Assembly: GCA_964643045.1 (NCBI GenBank)
Contig: CAZXSC010000074.1
Location: 1 to 14,435, forward strand
DNA: 14,435 nucleotides
Origin: TMED23 sp964643045
GTDB taxonomy: Bacteria > Pseudomonadota > Alphaproteobacteria > Rhodospirillales > UBA2165
Direction: 5' to 3'
Below the pieces are notes generated by a model. The model searched no databases and was not told where the DNA came from. It saw only the letters and a program-made list of their open reading frames with translations. A program made the translations under genes and the position numbers. Shown piece after piece: positions 7,520-13,817 of this stretch (position 1 is the first letter of the stretch; each line of letters opens with the position of its first letter).

Positions 7520-8817
7520 TGATGAATAACCTTTCCGAATCAAGCCGGGCTTTAATTGCACAGAACAATTCGGCGACATTCACTTGTTCTGATCCATGGC
7601 TCGCCCAGTTGCGGAAAAGTAGCCTCGAGAAATTCTCTGCCGAGGGTTTGCCAACCTCAGGCGCTGAGGCATGGAAATATACGAGTCTAAAAATTCTTGA
7701 CAATATAGATAGTAGTAATTGCCAGGCAGCTGAATTAAATTCCCGAGATTTGTCTTGGCTGCCTCTTGATCTTAAAACTCATAGATTGGTATTCGTTAAT
7801 GGGCGGTTTAACAAGACTTTGTCAGCCATTAACCAGCTTGGATCAGGTGTAAAAGTGCTATCTTTATCTGAGGCTCTTGCTACGGAGCCAAGGGTAATGG
7901 AAGATTATCTGGGCCAGATAGGCCCTGTACAGGATCTACCAGTCTTAGCACTTAACACTGCGTTTATTGAAGATGGTCTTGTTGTTTTGATTGAAGGTGT
8001 GGCGTTAGATAAACCTGTTGAAGTTGTGTTTGTATCACAAGGCGGAGGAAGTATTGCACATCATCCACGTAATTTAGTAGTTGCAAAGGATGGGGCCCAG
8101 ATAACTATATTAGAACGTCATGTTGGGATAGGAGGCAGGGCTTATCTCACCAATAGTGTTTTTGAAGTACTAGCTGAGGAAAGCTCTCATGTGAAACATT
8201 ATCGAATGTTGGATGATAGTGAGGTGGGAATAAACTTATCCACGGTAAAAGCACGGGTTGGTGAGCAAAGCACTTATGATAGTTTTGTTCTCTCAATGGG
8301 AAGCCGTTTAAGTCGCAGTGAGATTCATGTTGCGTGTGAAGCTGAAGGCGCACATACAAATTTAAATGGCATTTATGTTGCCCGGGCTGAGCAGCATATG
8401 GACCATACGACTTTGATTGAACATTTGGTGCCTAATACGACTTCTACAGAGTGTTATAAAGGGGCTTTGGATGAGGGAGCGCGTGGTGTTTTTCAAGGGT
8501 CAATACTTGTCTCCGATGGGGCTGATGGTACGGATGCGCGTATGAGTAATAAAACCTTGTTACTTTCTGATGAAGCTGAAATATATGCTAAGCCGCAGCT
8601 GGAAATTTATGCCGATGATGTACAATGTGCTCACGGTTGTACAGCAGGCGAATTAGATGAAGATGCGCTCTTTTATTTTTGTTCCCGCGGCATTCCTTAT
8701 GCGACGGCACGGTCCATGCTAGTTGAAGGTTTTCTGACGGAAGTCATTGATTCAGGTGTTTCTGAAGTTTATCAGGTCATATTCAAAGATAAGATTATTG
8801 AATGGATGGAAAGATAG
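7519..8817 (+). CDS. sufD: Fe-S cluster assembly protein SufD
   Basis: Paralogue of SufB that pairs with it in the SufBC2D complex and is needed for iron acquisition during cluster building. The 432-residue protein has a divergent helical N-terminus with EAWKYTSL near 50-57, a long beta-helix, and the diagnostic C-terminal stretch VQCAHGCTAGELDEDALFYFCSRGI. His372 there corresponds to the conserved His360 of E. coli SufD. The start overlaps the sufC stop by one base; a second ATG directly after it (7522) is an alternative. Only one base separates its stop from the sufS start, so the BCDS genes form a tightly coupled run. The gene is intact. Confidence 0.96.
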   Translation: MMNNLSESSRALIAQNNSATFTCSDPWLAQLRKSSLEKFSAEGLPTSGAEAWKYTSLKILDNIDSSNCQAAELNSRDLSWLPLDLKTHRLVFVNGRFNKTLSAINQLGSGVKVLSLSEALATEPRVMEDYLGQIGPVQDLPVLALNTAFIEDGLVVLIEGVALDKPVEVVFVSQGGGSIAHHPRNLVVAKDGAQITILERHVGIGGRAYLTNSVFEVLAEESSHVKHYRMLDDSEVGINLSTVKARVGEQSTYDSFVLSMGSRLSRSEIHVACEAEGAHTNLNGIYVARAEQHMDHTTLIEHLVPNTTSTECYKGALDEGARGVFQGSILVSDGADGTDARMSNKTLLLSDEAEIYAKPQLEIYADDVQCAHGCTAGELDEDALFYFCSRGIPYATARSMLVEGFLTEVIDSGVSEVYQVIFKDKIIEWMER

Positions 8818-8818
8818 G

Positions 8819-10078
8819 ATGCCAACACCAAATACCCTTTTACAATCAGAGATTGAGGCGGATTACAATGTAGAGGCGATTCGTGCCGATTTCCCAGCTC
8901 TGAATCTTAAAATAAATGGCCATCCGCTCGCATTCTTGGATAGTGGGGCATCTGCGCAAAAGCCCAGTATTGTACTCGATAGAATGGACCAGGCTTATCG
9001 CGCTGAATATGCAAATGTTCACCGTGGAGCCTATAATTTAAGTCAACTAGCGACGGAGAATTACGAAGGTGCGCGTAGAACAGTTGCTGAGTTTGTTAAT
9101 GCAAAATCACCAAACGAAATTATTTTTACTCGCAATGCCACGGCCGCGATTAATTTAGTTGCCTATTCTTATGGGCGTAAATTTTTAAGTAAGGGCGATG
9201 AAGTTATTTTAAGTAATATGGAACATCACGCTAATATTGTGCCTTGGCAACAGTTAAGAGAGGTTATTGGAATTAAAATTAAGATCGCCCCGATAGATGA
9301 CCATGGTAACTTTTTGGTTAATGAGTTTGAGAAATTACTCGGGGAAAAAACTAAACTAGTTTCTATGACACATGTCTCTAATGTTTTGGGAACAATTGTA
9401 CCAATAAAGGAAATTGTGCGATTGTCTCATAATGCTGGTGCCCATGTGCTGATCGATGGTAGTCAGGGTATAGTTCATCAGGAATTAGACGTTCAAGAGT
9501 TAGATGCTGAGTTTTATGCCTTTACCGGACACAAGTTATATGGGCCGTCCGGAATTGGCGTTCTTTGGGGTAAGCTCGACCTATTGAATGAGATGCCGCC
9601 ATATGAAGGCGGTGGGGATATGGTCGAGAATGTAACATTCGAGAAAACGACTTTTCGCGAGGCTCCAGCACGTTTTGAAGCTGGCACGCCGGCTATTGTA
9701 GAAGCCGTTGGTTTGGCCACTGCAATTGATTATGTAACACAGATTGGTTTAGAAAATATTGCTAATCACGAGAGTAGTGTATTATCCTACGCGACAAAAG
9801 AACTATCCCAAATTGCAGGCTTGCAGATAATTGGCGAAGCAGATAATAAGGCCGCTATTATATCTTTTCAGCTTGATGGCGTGCATGCGCACGATGTCGC
9901 TACAATTGTCGATAGTAAAGGTGTTGCTGTTCGGGCGGGGCATCATTGTGCCCAACCACTCATGGACCGGTATGGCGTAAACGCAACAGCACGTGCATCA
10001 CTGGGGATGTATAGTAACACCGATGATATCGATCAGCTCATAGGGGCATTAAATACTGTGAAGGAAATATTTAACTAA
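8819..10078 (+). CDS. sufS: Cysteine desulfurase SufS (group II)
   Basis: PLP-dependent desulfurase dedicated to the SUF pathway; it hands persulfide sulfur to SufU or SufE. The frame is open further upstream, but the ATG at 8819 fits: it has a GGAAAGATAGG purine run just before it, lies one base after the sufD stop, and gives a 419-residue product of normal size with RADFPAL near residue 22. Marks include LDSGASAQKP (40-49), HRGAYNLS, FTRNATAAINL, MEHHANIVPW, DGSQG, the PLP lysine Lys239 in TGHKLYGPSGIG, and the catalytic Cys377 in RAGHHCAQPLM, which is the SufS/group II form. Its TAA overlaps the next ATG (TAATG), coupling it to sufU, its expected sulfur acceptor. No sufE is present in the window. 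Confidence 0.97.
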   Translation: MPTPNTLLQSEIEADYNVEAIRADFPALNLKINGHPLAFLDSGASAQKPSIVLDRMDQAYRAEYANVHRGAYNLSQLATENYEGARRTVAEFVNAKSPNEIIFTRNATAAINLVAYSYGRKFLSKGDEVILSNMEHHANIVPWQQLREVIGIKIKIAPIDDHGNFLVNEFEKLLGEKTKLVSMTHVSNVLGTIVPIKEIVRLSHNAGAHVLIDGSQGIVHQELDVQELDAEFYAFTGHKLYGPSGIGVLWGKLDLLNEMPPYEGGGDMVENVTFEKTTFREAPARFEAGTPAIVEAVGLATAIDYVTQIGLENIANHESSVLSYATKELSQIAGLQIIGEADNKAAIISFQLDGVHAHDVATIVDSKGVAVRAGHHCAQPLMDRYGVNATARASLGMYSNTDDIDQLIGALNTVKEIFN

Positions 10079-10542
10079 TGGATGATGACATACGTGAATT
10101 GTATCAAGAGGTCATTTTAGACCATGGAAAAAACCCCCGTAATTTTCGCCATCCGGCGGATTCAACTTGTGAAGCCAATGGCAATAATCCTCTCTGTGGT
10201 GATAAGTTGACAGTTTTTGTTAAGGTAGGAATTGACAAAAAAATAGAAGATGCGGCATTTGAAGGAAGAGGGTGTGCCATATCAATGGCATCTGCATCAA
10301 TGATGACCGATATTGTGACAGGAAAGAAATTAGAACAGGTTAATACATTATTTGATATTTTTCATAGAATGTGCAGAGGCGATGCGGTCGATGACGTGCC
10401 AATCGAATTCGAGGATGACATGGATAAGTTAATGGTGCTATCTGGCGTGCAACAATTTCCTATGAGAGTTAAATGCGCAACATTAGCCTGGCATACAATT
10501 AATGCAGCAGTACGCGGACAAAAAGTGGTTTCTACTGAGTAA
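10078..10542 (+). CDS. sufU: SufU-type sulfur-transfer protein
   Basis: IscU-like zinc protein that in SUF systems accepts sulfur from SufS and relays it to the scaffold, rather than acting as a scaffold itself. The 154 residues hold Cys40 and Asp42 in NPLCGD, Cys66 in GRGCAIS and Cys133 in RVKCATLAW, the metal and acceptor residues. The extended stretch between the second and third cysteines, longer than in IscU, is the SufU hallmark, and the IscU LPPVK chaperone-binding motif is absent. The protein starts within the sufS stop codon. An IscU assignment is less likely because the motif, hscA and hscB are all missing here. Confidence 0.94.
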   Translation: MDDDIRELYQEVILDHGKNPRNFRHPADSTCEANGNNPLCGDKLTVFVKVGIDKKIEDAAFEGRGCAISMASASMMTDIVTGKKLEQVNTLFDIFHRMCRGDAVDDVPIEFEDDMDKLMVLSGVQQFPMRVKCATLAWHTINAAVRGQKVVSTE

Positions 10543-10566
10543 AGGTAACTAAAAGAGATTAAGGTT

Positions 10567-11037
10567 ATGGATGACGATAATTTACCATCAAATTATATTC
10601 CCGGTATGGGTCTACATGGACCGACCGGTTCACCCGGTTTTGGTTCTCCGGTCGATGGAGGGCTTGATCCAGACATACTTGCAAATGGCGGCCTTGTGGG
10701 TAAGGCTGGAGAACCTTTTGAGGGAGGAACAGAGATTAGAAAAAAGGAAGCTATTATTGAGGCTTTAAAGACAGTTTATGATCCGGAGATCCCGGTGGAT
10801 ATATATGAACTGGGTTTGATCTATAACCTTGAGGTTAGTCAAGATGGTAAAATCAATATAGAAATGACGTTGACAGCGCCAGGGTGTCCTGTTGCCGGAG
10901 TGTTACCACAGCAAGTGGCCGACGCTGCAGCATCTGCAGATGGTACTGGTGAAGTGGAGGTTTATCTGGTTTGGGAGCCGGCATGGGATATGGAAAAAAT
11001 GTCGGAAGATGCCAAGCTCGCACTTGGTATGTTTTAG
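10567..11037 (+). CDS. sufT: SufT, MIP18/DUF59-family Fe-S maturation protein
   Basis: Auxiliary factor for maturing Fe-S proteins; bacterial SufT is linked to cluster delivery, especially under high demand, but its chemistry is not settled. Residues 60-156 form the DUF59 domain: YDPEIPVDIYELGLIY (71-86), LTAPGCP with conserved Cys107, and the C-terminal WEPAWDMEKMSEDAKLALGMF region. Before it is a 55-residue extension rich in Gly and Pro (for example GPTGSPGFGSP at 18-28) that looks disordered. The ATG at 10567 is preceded by AGAG and AAGG purines and lies 24 bp after sufU. No P-loop is present, so it is not an Mrp/ApbC protein. Confidence 0.92.
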   Translation: MDDDNLPSNYIPGMGLHGPTGSPGFGSPVDGGLDPDILANGGLVGKAGEPFEGGTEIRKKEAIIEALKTVYDPEIPVDIYELGLIYNLEVSQDGKINIEMTLTAPGCPVAGVLPQQVADAAASADGTGEVEVYLVWEPAWDMEKMSEDAKLALGMF

Positions 11038-11066
11038 TGAATTTGTATGGGAGTTAAGAAGAACTA

Positions 11067-11420
11067 ATGAACGTTACGGATACTCAGAGTAATTCTATTT
11101 CGTTAACAGATGCAGCGATTAAACGGATTAAATTTCTGATTGAAAAATCGGAAAAACCTGTTCTCGGTGTGCGTGTTGGTGTAACCACAATGGGTTGCAA
11201 CGGTCACAGCTATGTCGTTGAATACGCTGAAGAAAAAAAGCCTCTTGAAGAGATTGTTGAACAAGATGGAGTTACAATTTTTATTGACCCCCTAGCGATG
11301 ATGTACATTTTTGGCTCTACAATGGATTATATAGAAGACAAAATGCAATCAAGTTTTGTTTTTGATAATCCGAACGAAACCGGCCGCTGTGGTTGTGGCG
11401 AATCATTTAGTGTGGGATAA
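11067..11420 (+). CDS. sufA: A-type Fe-S carrier (HesB/IscA/SufA family, ISCA1-like)
   Basis: Small cytoplasmic carrier that receives clusters from the scaffold and passes them to apoproteins. The 117 residues carry the three invariant cysteines as Cys44, Cys108 and Cys110, that is C-x63-C-x-C, with the ending GRCGCGESFSVG. The stretch TMGCNGHSYVVEYA and the MDYIEDKMQSSFVFDNPN block resemble mitochondrial ISCA1 more than E. coli SufA. The usual Leu or Met after CNG/CSG is His here (CNGHSY). It lies 29 bp after sufT and 14 bp before the ferredoxin. I use sufA for its position; iscA would be just as fair by sequence. Confidence 0.9.
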   Translation: MNVTDTQSNSISLTDAAIKRIKFLIEKSEKPVLGVRVGVTTMGCNGHSYVVEYAEEKKPLEEIVEQDGVTIFIDPLAMMYIFGSTMDYIEDKMQSSFVFDNPNETGRCGCGESFSVG

Positions 11421-11434
11421 ATTAGAGATATACC

Positions 11435-11764
11435 ATGCCCACAATGACCATTATTGATACCAATGGCCGATCGCATGTAGTGGATGCGCCGCTTGGAAAA
11501 ACCATCCTAGATATAGCACAAGCAAACGATTTTGATGTTGAGGGGGCATGCGAGGGCTCACTTGCATGTTCAACTTGCCATATTATTGTTGATCGTGATT
11601 GGTATGGCAAACTTTGTCCTGCCGAGGAGGAAGAATGTGATATGTTGGACTTAGCTTACGGGCTGACCCGAACATCTCGCCTAAGTTGCCAAGTAGTCAT
11701 GAGTGAGGAACTTGATGGGTTAGTTGTCAATTTGCCGGTTGAGGTGCATAATTTAATGTTATAA
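11435..11764 (+). CDS. fdx: [2Fe-2S] ferredoxin, adrenodoxin/Isc-Fdx type
   Basis: Electron carrier with one [2Fe-2S] cluster, expected to supply electrons for persulfide reduction or for fusing [2Fe-2S] units during assembly. In 109 residues the four ligands are Cys39, Cys45, Cys48 and Cys85, as C-x5-C-x2-C followed by RLSCQ. GACEGSLACSTCHII and the acidic EEEECDMLD segment (64-72) are typical of the adrenodoxin branch, unlike plant-type ferredoxins. It is the last tightly spaced gene of the cluster, 14 bp after the A-type carrier. No clear terminator was found after it, so read-through into mnmA is possible. Confidence 0.93.
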   Translation: MPTMTIIDTNGRSHVVDAPLGKTILDIAQANDFDVEGACEGSLACSTCHIIVDRDWYGKLCPAEEEECDMLDLAYGLTRTSRLSCQVVMSEELDGLVVNLPVEVHNLML

Positions 11765-11919
11765 CGCTGTTTAAATGGCTATGAAATCATCTTCAGACGT
11801 TGAATTATCCGTTTTCTAAAATATTGCGTACAAATCGTCGATTATTTTTTTGTATCTTTGGAGATGGTGCGGATTAGTATAGAACTAGCCAAACACATTA
11901 GAAGATTTGAAAAATAATA

Positions 11920-13032
11920 ATGATGGATCTCGGTATAGATAAAGCACCTAAAGATACCCGTGTTGTGGTGGCAATGTCGGGAGGAGTTGATAGTTCGGTA
12001 GTAGCTGCTTTGCTTCATGAGGCTGGATATGAGGTTATAGGTATTACGTTGCAACTTTTTAATTATGGTGATGCTGTAGCTCGACCGGGGACCTGTTGTG
12101 CGGGTCAAGACATTTATGATGCTAGACGAGTGGCTGATTCAAGAGGCTTTCCTCATTATGTCTTGGATTACGAAGATCGTTTCCGTGAGGATGTAATGGA
12201 AGATTTCGCCGATACTTATTTGGCCGGCGAAACGCCTATACCTTGCGTTCGTTGTAATCAGACGGTTAAGTTTCGCGACCTTATATTTCGATCTAAAGAG
12301 CTTGATGCCGACGTACTTGCGACTGGGCATTATGTTCAGCATGTTTTCGGACAAAAGAAATCAGAACTACATCGAGCTGCCAATGAACTCAAGGATCAAA
12401 GTTATTTTCTTTTTGCAACTACACAGGAGCAATTAGAATTTCTGCGTTTTCCACTAGGTGGTATGTCTAAGGATGAAACCCGAGCAGAAGCGGAGCGGCT
12501 TGGCCTTTCCATTTCAGATAAACCCGACAGTCAGGATATTTGTTTTGTGCCTAATGGCAACTACTCCGAAGTTATAAAGAAAATGCGCCCAGGTGCGGTT
12601 GGGCCTGGTGAAATTGTTGATACAATGGGCAACATCCTTGGCAGTCATCAGGGAATTATTAATTATACTATTGGCCAGCGTCGTGGTTTAGATATTGGCG
12701 GCGGCGATCCATTGTACGTCTTGAGGCTTGAGCCTCATTTAGGACGCGTAGTTGTAGGTCCAAAAGAAGAATTACTCCAGGAAGTTATTGTCTTAGACAA
12801 AATCAATTGGCTAGGTGATGAACCATTAGGTTGTGATCCCATTGAAATTTTTGTAAAAATTCGCTCAATGACACCATTGCTTCCGGCTACCTTACGTTCA
12901 ACCGAGGGTAATAAAGGTCGGGTCGTCTTATTTAGTGCATACGCAGGTGTAGCACCTGGTCAGGCCTGTGTTTTTTATGATGGGGAACGAATGCTTGGGG
13001 GAGGTTGGATAATACGATCCGATTTAGGGTGA
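11920..13032 (+). CDS. mnmA: tRNA 2-thiouridylase MnmA
   Basis: Thiolates U34 of tRNA-Lys, tRNA-Glu and tRNA-Gln (s2U34), using ATP to adenylate the base and a persulfide as sulfur source. The 370-residue protein has the PP-loop SGGVDSS (20-26), the catalytic pair Cys109 in IPCVRCN and Cys208 in DSQDICF, GHYVQ and DQSYFLF segments, NYTIGQRRGL, and a C-terminal beta-barrel ending GGGWII. Two in-frame ATGs (11920, 11923) stand together; either gives the normal N-terminus. It is 155 bp downstream of the ferredoxin on the same strand, so it may have its own promoter, though I could not pick one with confidence. Position suggests that a SUF-cluster desulfurase supplies its sulfur, with no Tus relay genes seen. 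Confidence 0.97.
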   Translation: MMDLGIDKAPKDTRVVVAMSGGVDSSVVAALLHEAGYEVIGITLQLFNYGDAVARPGTCCAGQDIYDARRVADSRGFPHYVLDYEDRFREDVMEDFADTYLAGETPIPCVRCNQTVKFRDLIFRSKELDADVLATGHYVQHVFGQKKSELHRAANELKDQSYFLFATTQEQLEFLRFPLGGMSKDETRAEAERLGLSISDKPDSQDICFVPNGNYSEVIKKMRPGAVGPGEIVDTMGNILGSHQGIINYTIGQRRGLDIGGGDPLYVLRLEPHLGRVVVGPKEELLQEVIVLDKINWLGDEPLGCDPIEIFVKIRSMTPLLPATLRSTEGNKGRVVLFSAYAGVAPGQACVFYDGERMLGGGWIIRSDLG

Positions 13033-13046
13033 GGATTTCCTAAATC
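13021..13046 (+). terminator. Perfect hairpin overlapping the mnmA stop codon
   Basis: GATTTAGG (13021-13028) and CCTAAATC (13039-13046) are perfect 8-bp arms around a 10-nt loop that contains the TGA stop. No T-run follows, so it is not a standard intrinsic terminator; it may protect the 3' end or aid termination. A 12-bp palindrome, ATATAGCTATAT (13048-13059), follows at once. Confidence 0.4.
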
Positions 13047-13059
13047 GATATAGCTATAT

Positions 13060-13315
13060 AGGAGTTCTGTGCGGGCTAGGTGGGTATTTGACCCCTAGAC
13101 TATGCTTGTGCGGTTCCGCTTTATCCCGACCTGTATTTTGGTACACTATTAATAGTTGTCATATACAGAGTTATCATTTAAATAATGGCCGTCCTTCGGG
13201 ACTAAAATATAGGTATAGTATTATAGCGGTATCATCGCCACATAAATACAGCTAGAAATATTGAAACAAATACTAAGCCTTTTTCTTAAATAATCGTTAT
13301 ATTACAATATCTTGT
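13060..13315. other. Non-coding stretch with several small hairpins
   Basis: No ORF with coding character was found between mnmA and the tRNA on either strand. Possible hairpins are CTAG-GT bulge-GGGT/ACCC-CTAG (13076-13098), CTGTAT/ATACAG (13131-13136 with 13163-13168) enclosing CTATTAATAG, and GTCC-TTCG-GGAC (13191-13202), a stem closed by a stable UUCG tetraloop. The right part is A+T-rich and should hold the tRNA promoter; TATATT near 13299 is a possible -10, without a convincing -35. A small RNA is possible but not shown. Confidence 0.35.
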
Positions 13316-13392
13316 GGCGGAGTAGCTCAGCTGGTTAGAGCAGCGGAATCATAATCCGCGTGTCGGGAGTTCAAGTCTCTCCTCCGCTACCA
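13316..13392 (+). tRNA. tRNA-Met (anticodon CAU), elongator type
   Basis: A complete 77-base tRNA with an encoded CCA end (13390-13392). The acceptor arms GGCGGAG and CTCCGCT pair with one G-U at the first position. The D-arm stretch TAGCTCAGCTGGTTAGAGCA is canonical. The anticodon stem GCGGA/TCCGC encloses the loop ATCATAA with anticodon CAT, and the T-arm is GGGAG-TTCAAGT-CTCTC with one G-U pair. The GCGGAATCATAATCCGC arm matches alphaproteobacterial elongator tRNA-Met as I remember it. Initiator tRNA is excluded because it lacks the GGG/CCC anticodon stem. A lysidine-modified tRNA-Ile2(CAU) is a less likely alternative. Confidence 0.95.
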
Positions 13393-13400
13393 TTCTTTTC

Positions 13401-13436
13401 AAAGGGTTAGAGAGAAATCGTCTGCCCTTTTCTTTT
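13401..13436 (+). terminator. Probable intrinsic terminator after tRNA-Met
   Basis: AAAGGGT (13401-13407) pairs with GCCCTTT (13424-13430), six Watson-Crick pairs plus a T-G, around a 16-nt loop. It is followed by TCTTTT. Its position 8 bp after the tRNA CCA end fits. Confidence 0.55.
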
Positions 13437-13574
13437 GACCGCCCATCAATCCTGATACCTCCGTGATACCAACGGCCTATTTAAGCTAATAAATTCATAA
13501 TATATCGTGTTGATTGCGCGCGAGGGGATAAAGCGCTACGGGCGCGCATGGGCCACTGGGGCATGACTATAACT
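13437..13574. other. Non-coding stretch with a G+C-rich inverted repeat
   Basis: No coding frame is seen. TGCGCGC (13515-13521) and GCGCGCA (13542-13548) are perfect inverted 7-bp arms around 20 bp, in otherwise A+T-rich sequence. An internal AGCGCT palindrome lies at 13532-13537. There is no T-run, so it is not an obvious terminator. GATACC occurs twice, in CTGATACCTCCGTGATACC. I cannot name the element. Confidence 0.35.
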
Positions 13575-13700
13575 TTAGGTAGCAGCCTCTCTCAATTTTA
13601 TTATTTTTTTAGTTTTTAGAGCCTCATAACCTAGTTTAAATGCATAATCAGTTGAATAATTGCTATGATTACGTCCATGTTTATATCCCAACTCACTCAT
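13575..13700 (-). CDS. Possible small basic protein, 41 residues, unknown
   Basis: On the minus strand an ATG at 13700-13698 opens a 41-codon frame ending in TAA at 13577-13575. The product begins MSELGYKHGRNHSNYS and ends KLREAAT. It has eight Lys/Arg against four Asp/Glu, four tyrosines and no cysteine, and I do not recognise it. An in-frame stop stands directly before the ATG, so it is not the visible tail of a longer frame. A perfect TATAAT (minus strand, 13753-13748) and an 8-bp inverted repeat lie upstream, which favours a real transcription unit. No Shine-Dalgarno sequence is visible, which counts against it. It could also be a chance frame or gene remnant. Confidence 0.35.
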   Translation of the reverse strand: MSELGYKHGRNHSNYSTDYAFKLGYEALKTKKIIKLREAAT

Positions 13701-13701
13701 T

Positions 13702-13729
13702 TATACTAAAATATTTATTTGTTAGTATA
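13702..13729. repeat. Inverted repeat before the small ORF, possible operator
   Basis: TATACTAA (13702-13709) and TTAGTATA (13722-13729) are perfect 8-bp arms separated by 12 bp. On the minus strand the element sits between the TATAAT hexamer and the ATG of the 41-codon frame, in the place of an operator or leader hairpin. Confidence 0.4.
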
Positions 13730-13747
13730 GTTTAACGAACCGACAGA

Positions 13748-13753
13748 ATTATA
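13748..13753 (-). promoter_or_regulatory. Possible -10 element upstream of the small ORF
   Basis: TATAAT on the minus strand is a perfect -10 hexamer, with a start predicted near 13741, about 40 nt before the ATG of the 41-codon frame. No good -35 lies at the right distance, so this is a weak call. Confidence 0.3.
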
Positions 13754-13782
13754 CGAGGTCGTCGAGAAAAATATGGCATATC

Positions 13783-13817
13783 AAAAAGGTAAATATCAGC
13801 AATTGGGATAGCCTTTC
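13783..13817 (-). terminator. Possible intrinsic terminator of the TRAP gene
   Basis: Read on the minus strand, AAAGG (13816-13812) pairs with CCTTT (13789-13785). An inner TATC/GATA stem closes a 9-nt loop, with a small asymmetric bulge between the two stems. The right arm continues as a run of five T residues. It starts one base after the dctM stop codon. Confidence 0.4.

Noticed and set aside
8747..8818. A longer sufS frame starting inside sufD
   Set aside because: The extra 24 residues are the out-of-frame end of sufD. The ATG at 8819 has a purine-rich ribosome site and gives the normal SufS length.
10571..11092. Frames of 65 and 66 codons inside sufT and sufA
   Set aside because: They are shifted frames over well-supported genes, with no recognisable protein features.
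11855..11885. A possible mnmA promoter ending in TATAGA
   Set aside because: The hexamers at suitable distance upstream match the -35 consensus poorly, so I could not separate it from chance.
13102..13152. A 16-codon frame starting ATGCTTGTG after mnmA
   Set aside because: It is too short, has no ribosome site and lies in the hairpin-rich non-coding gap.
13454..13475. Direct repeat of GATACC shortly after the tRNA as an attachment-site remnant
   Set aside because: Six bases repeated at close range are not significant, and neither copy matches the tRNA 3' end.
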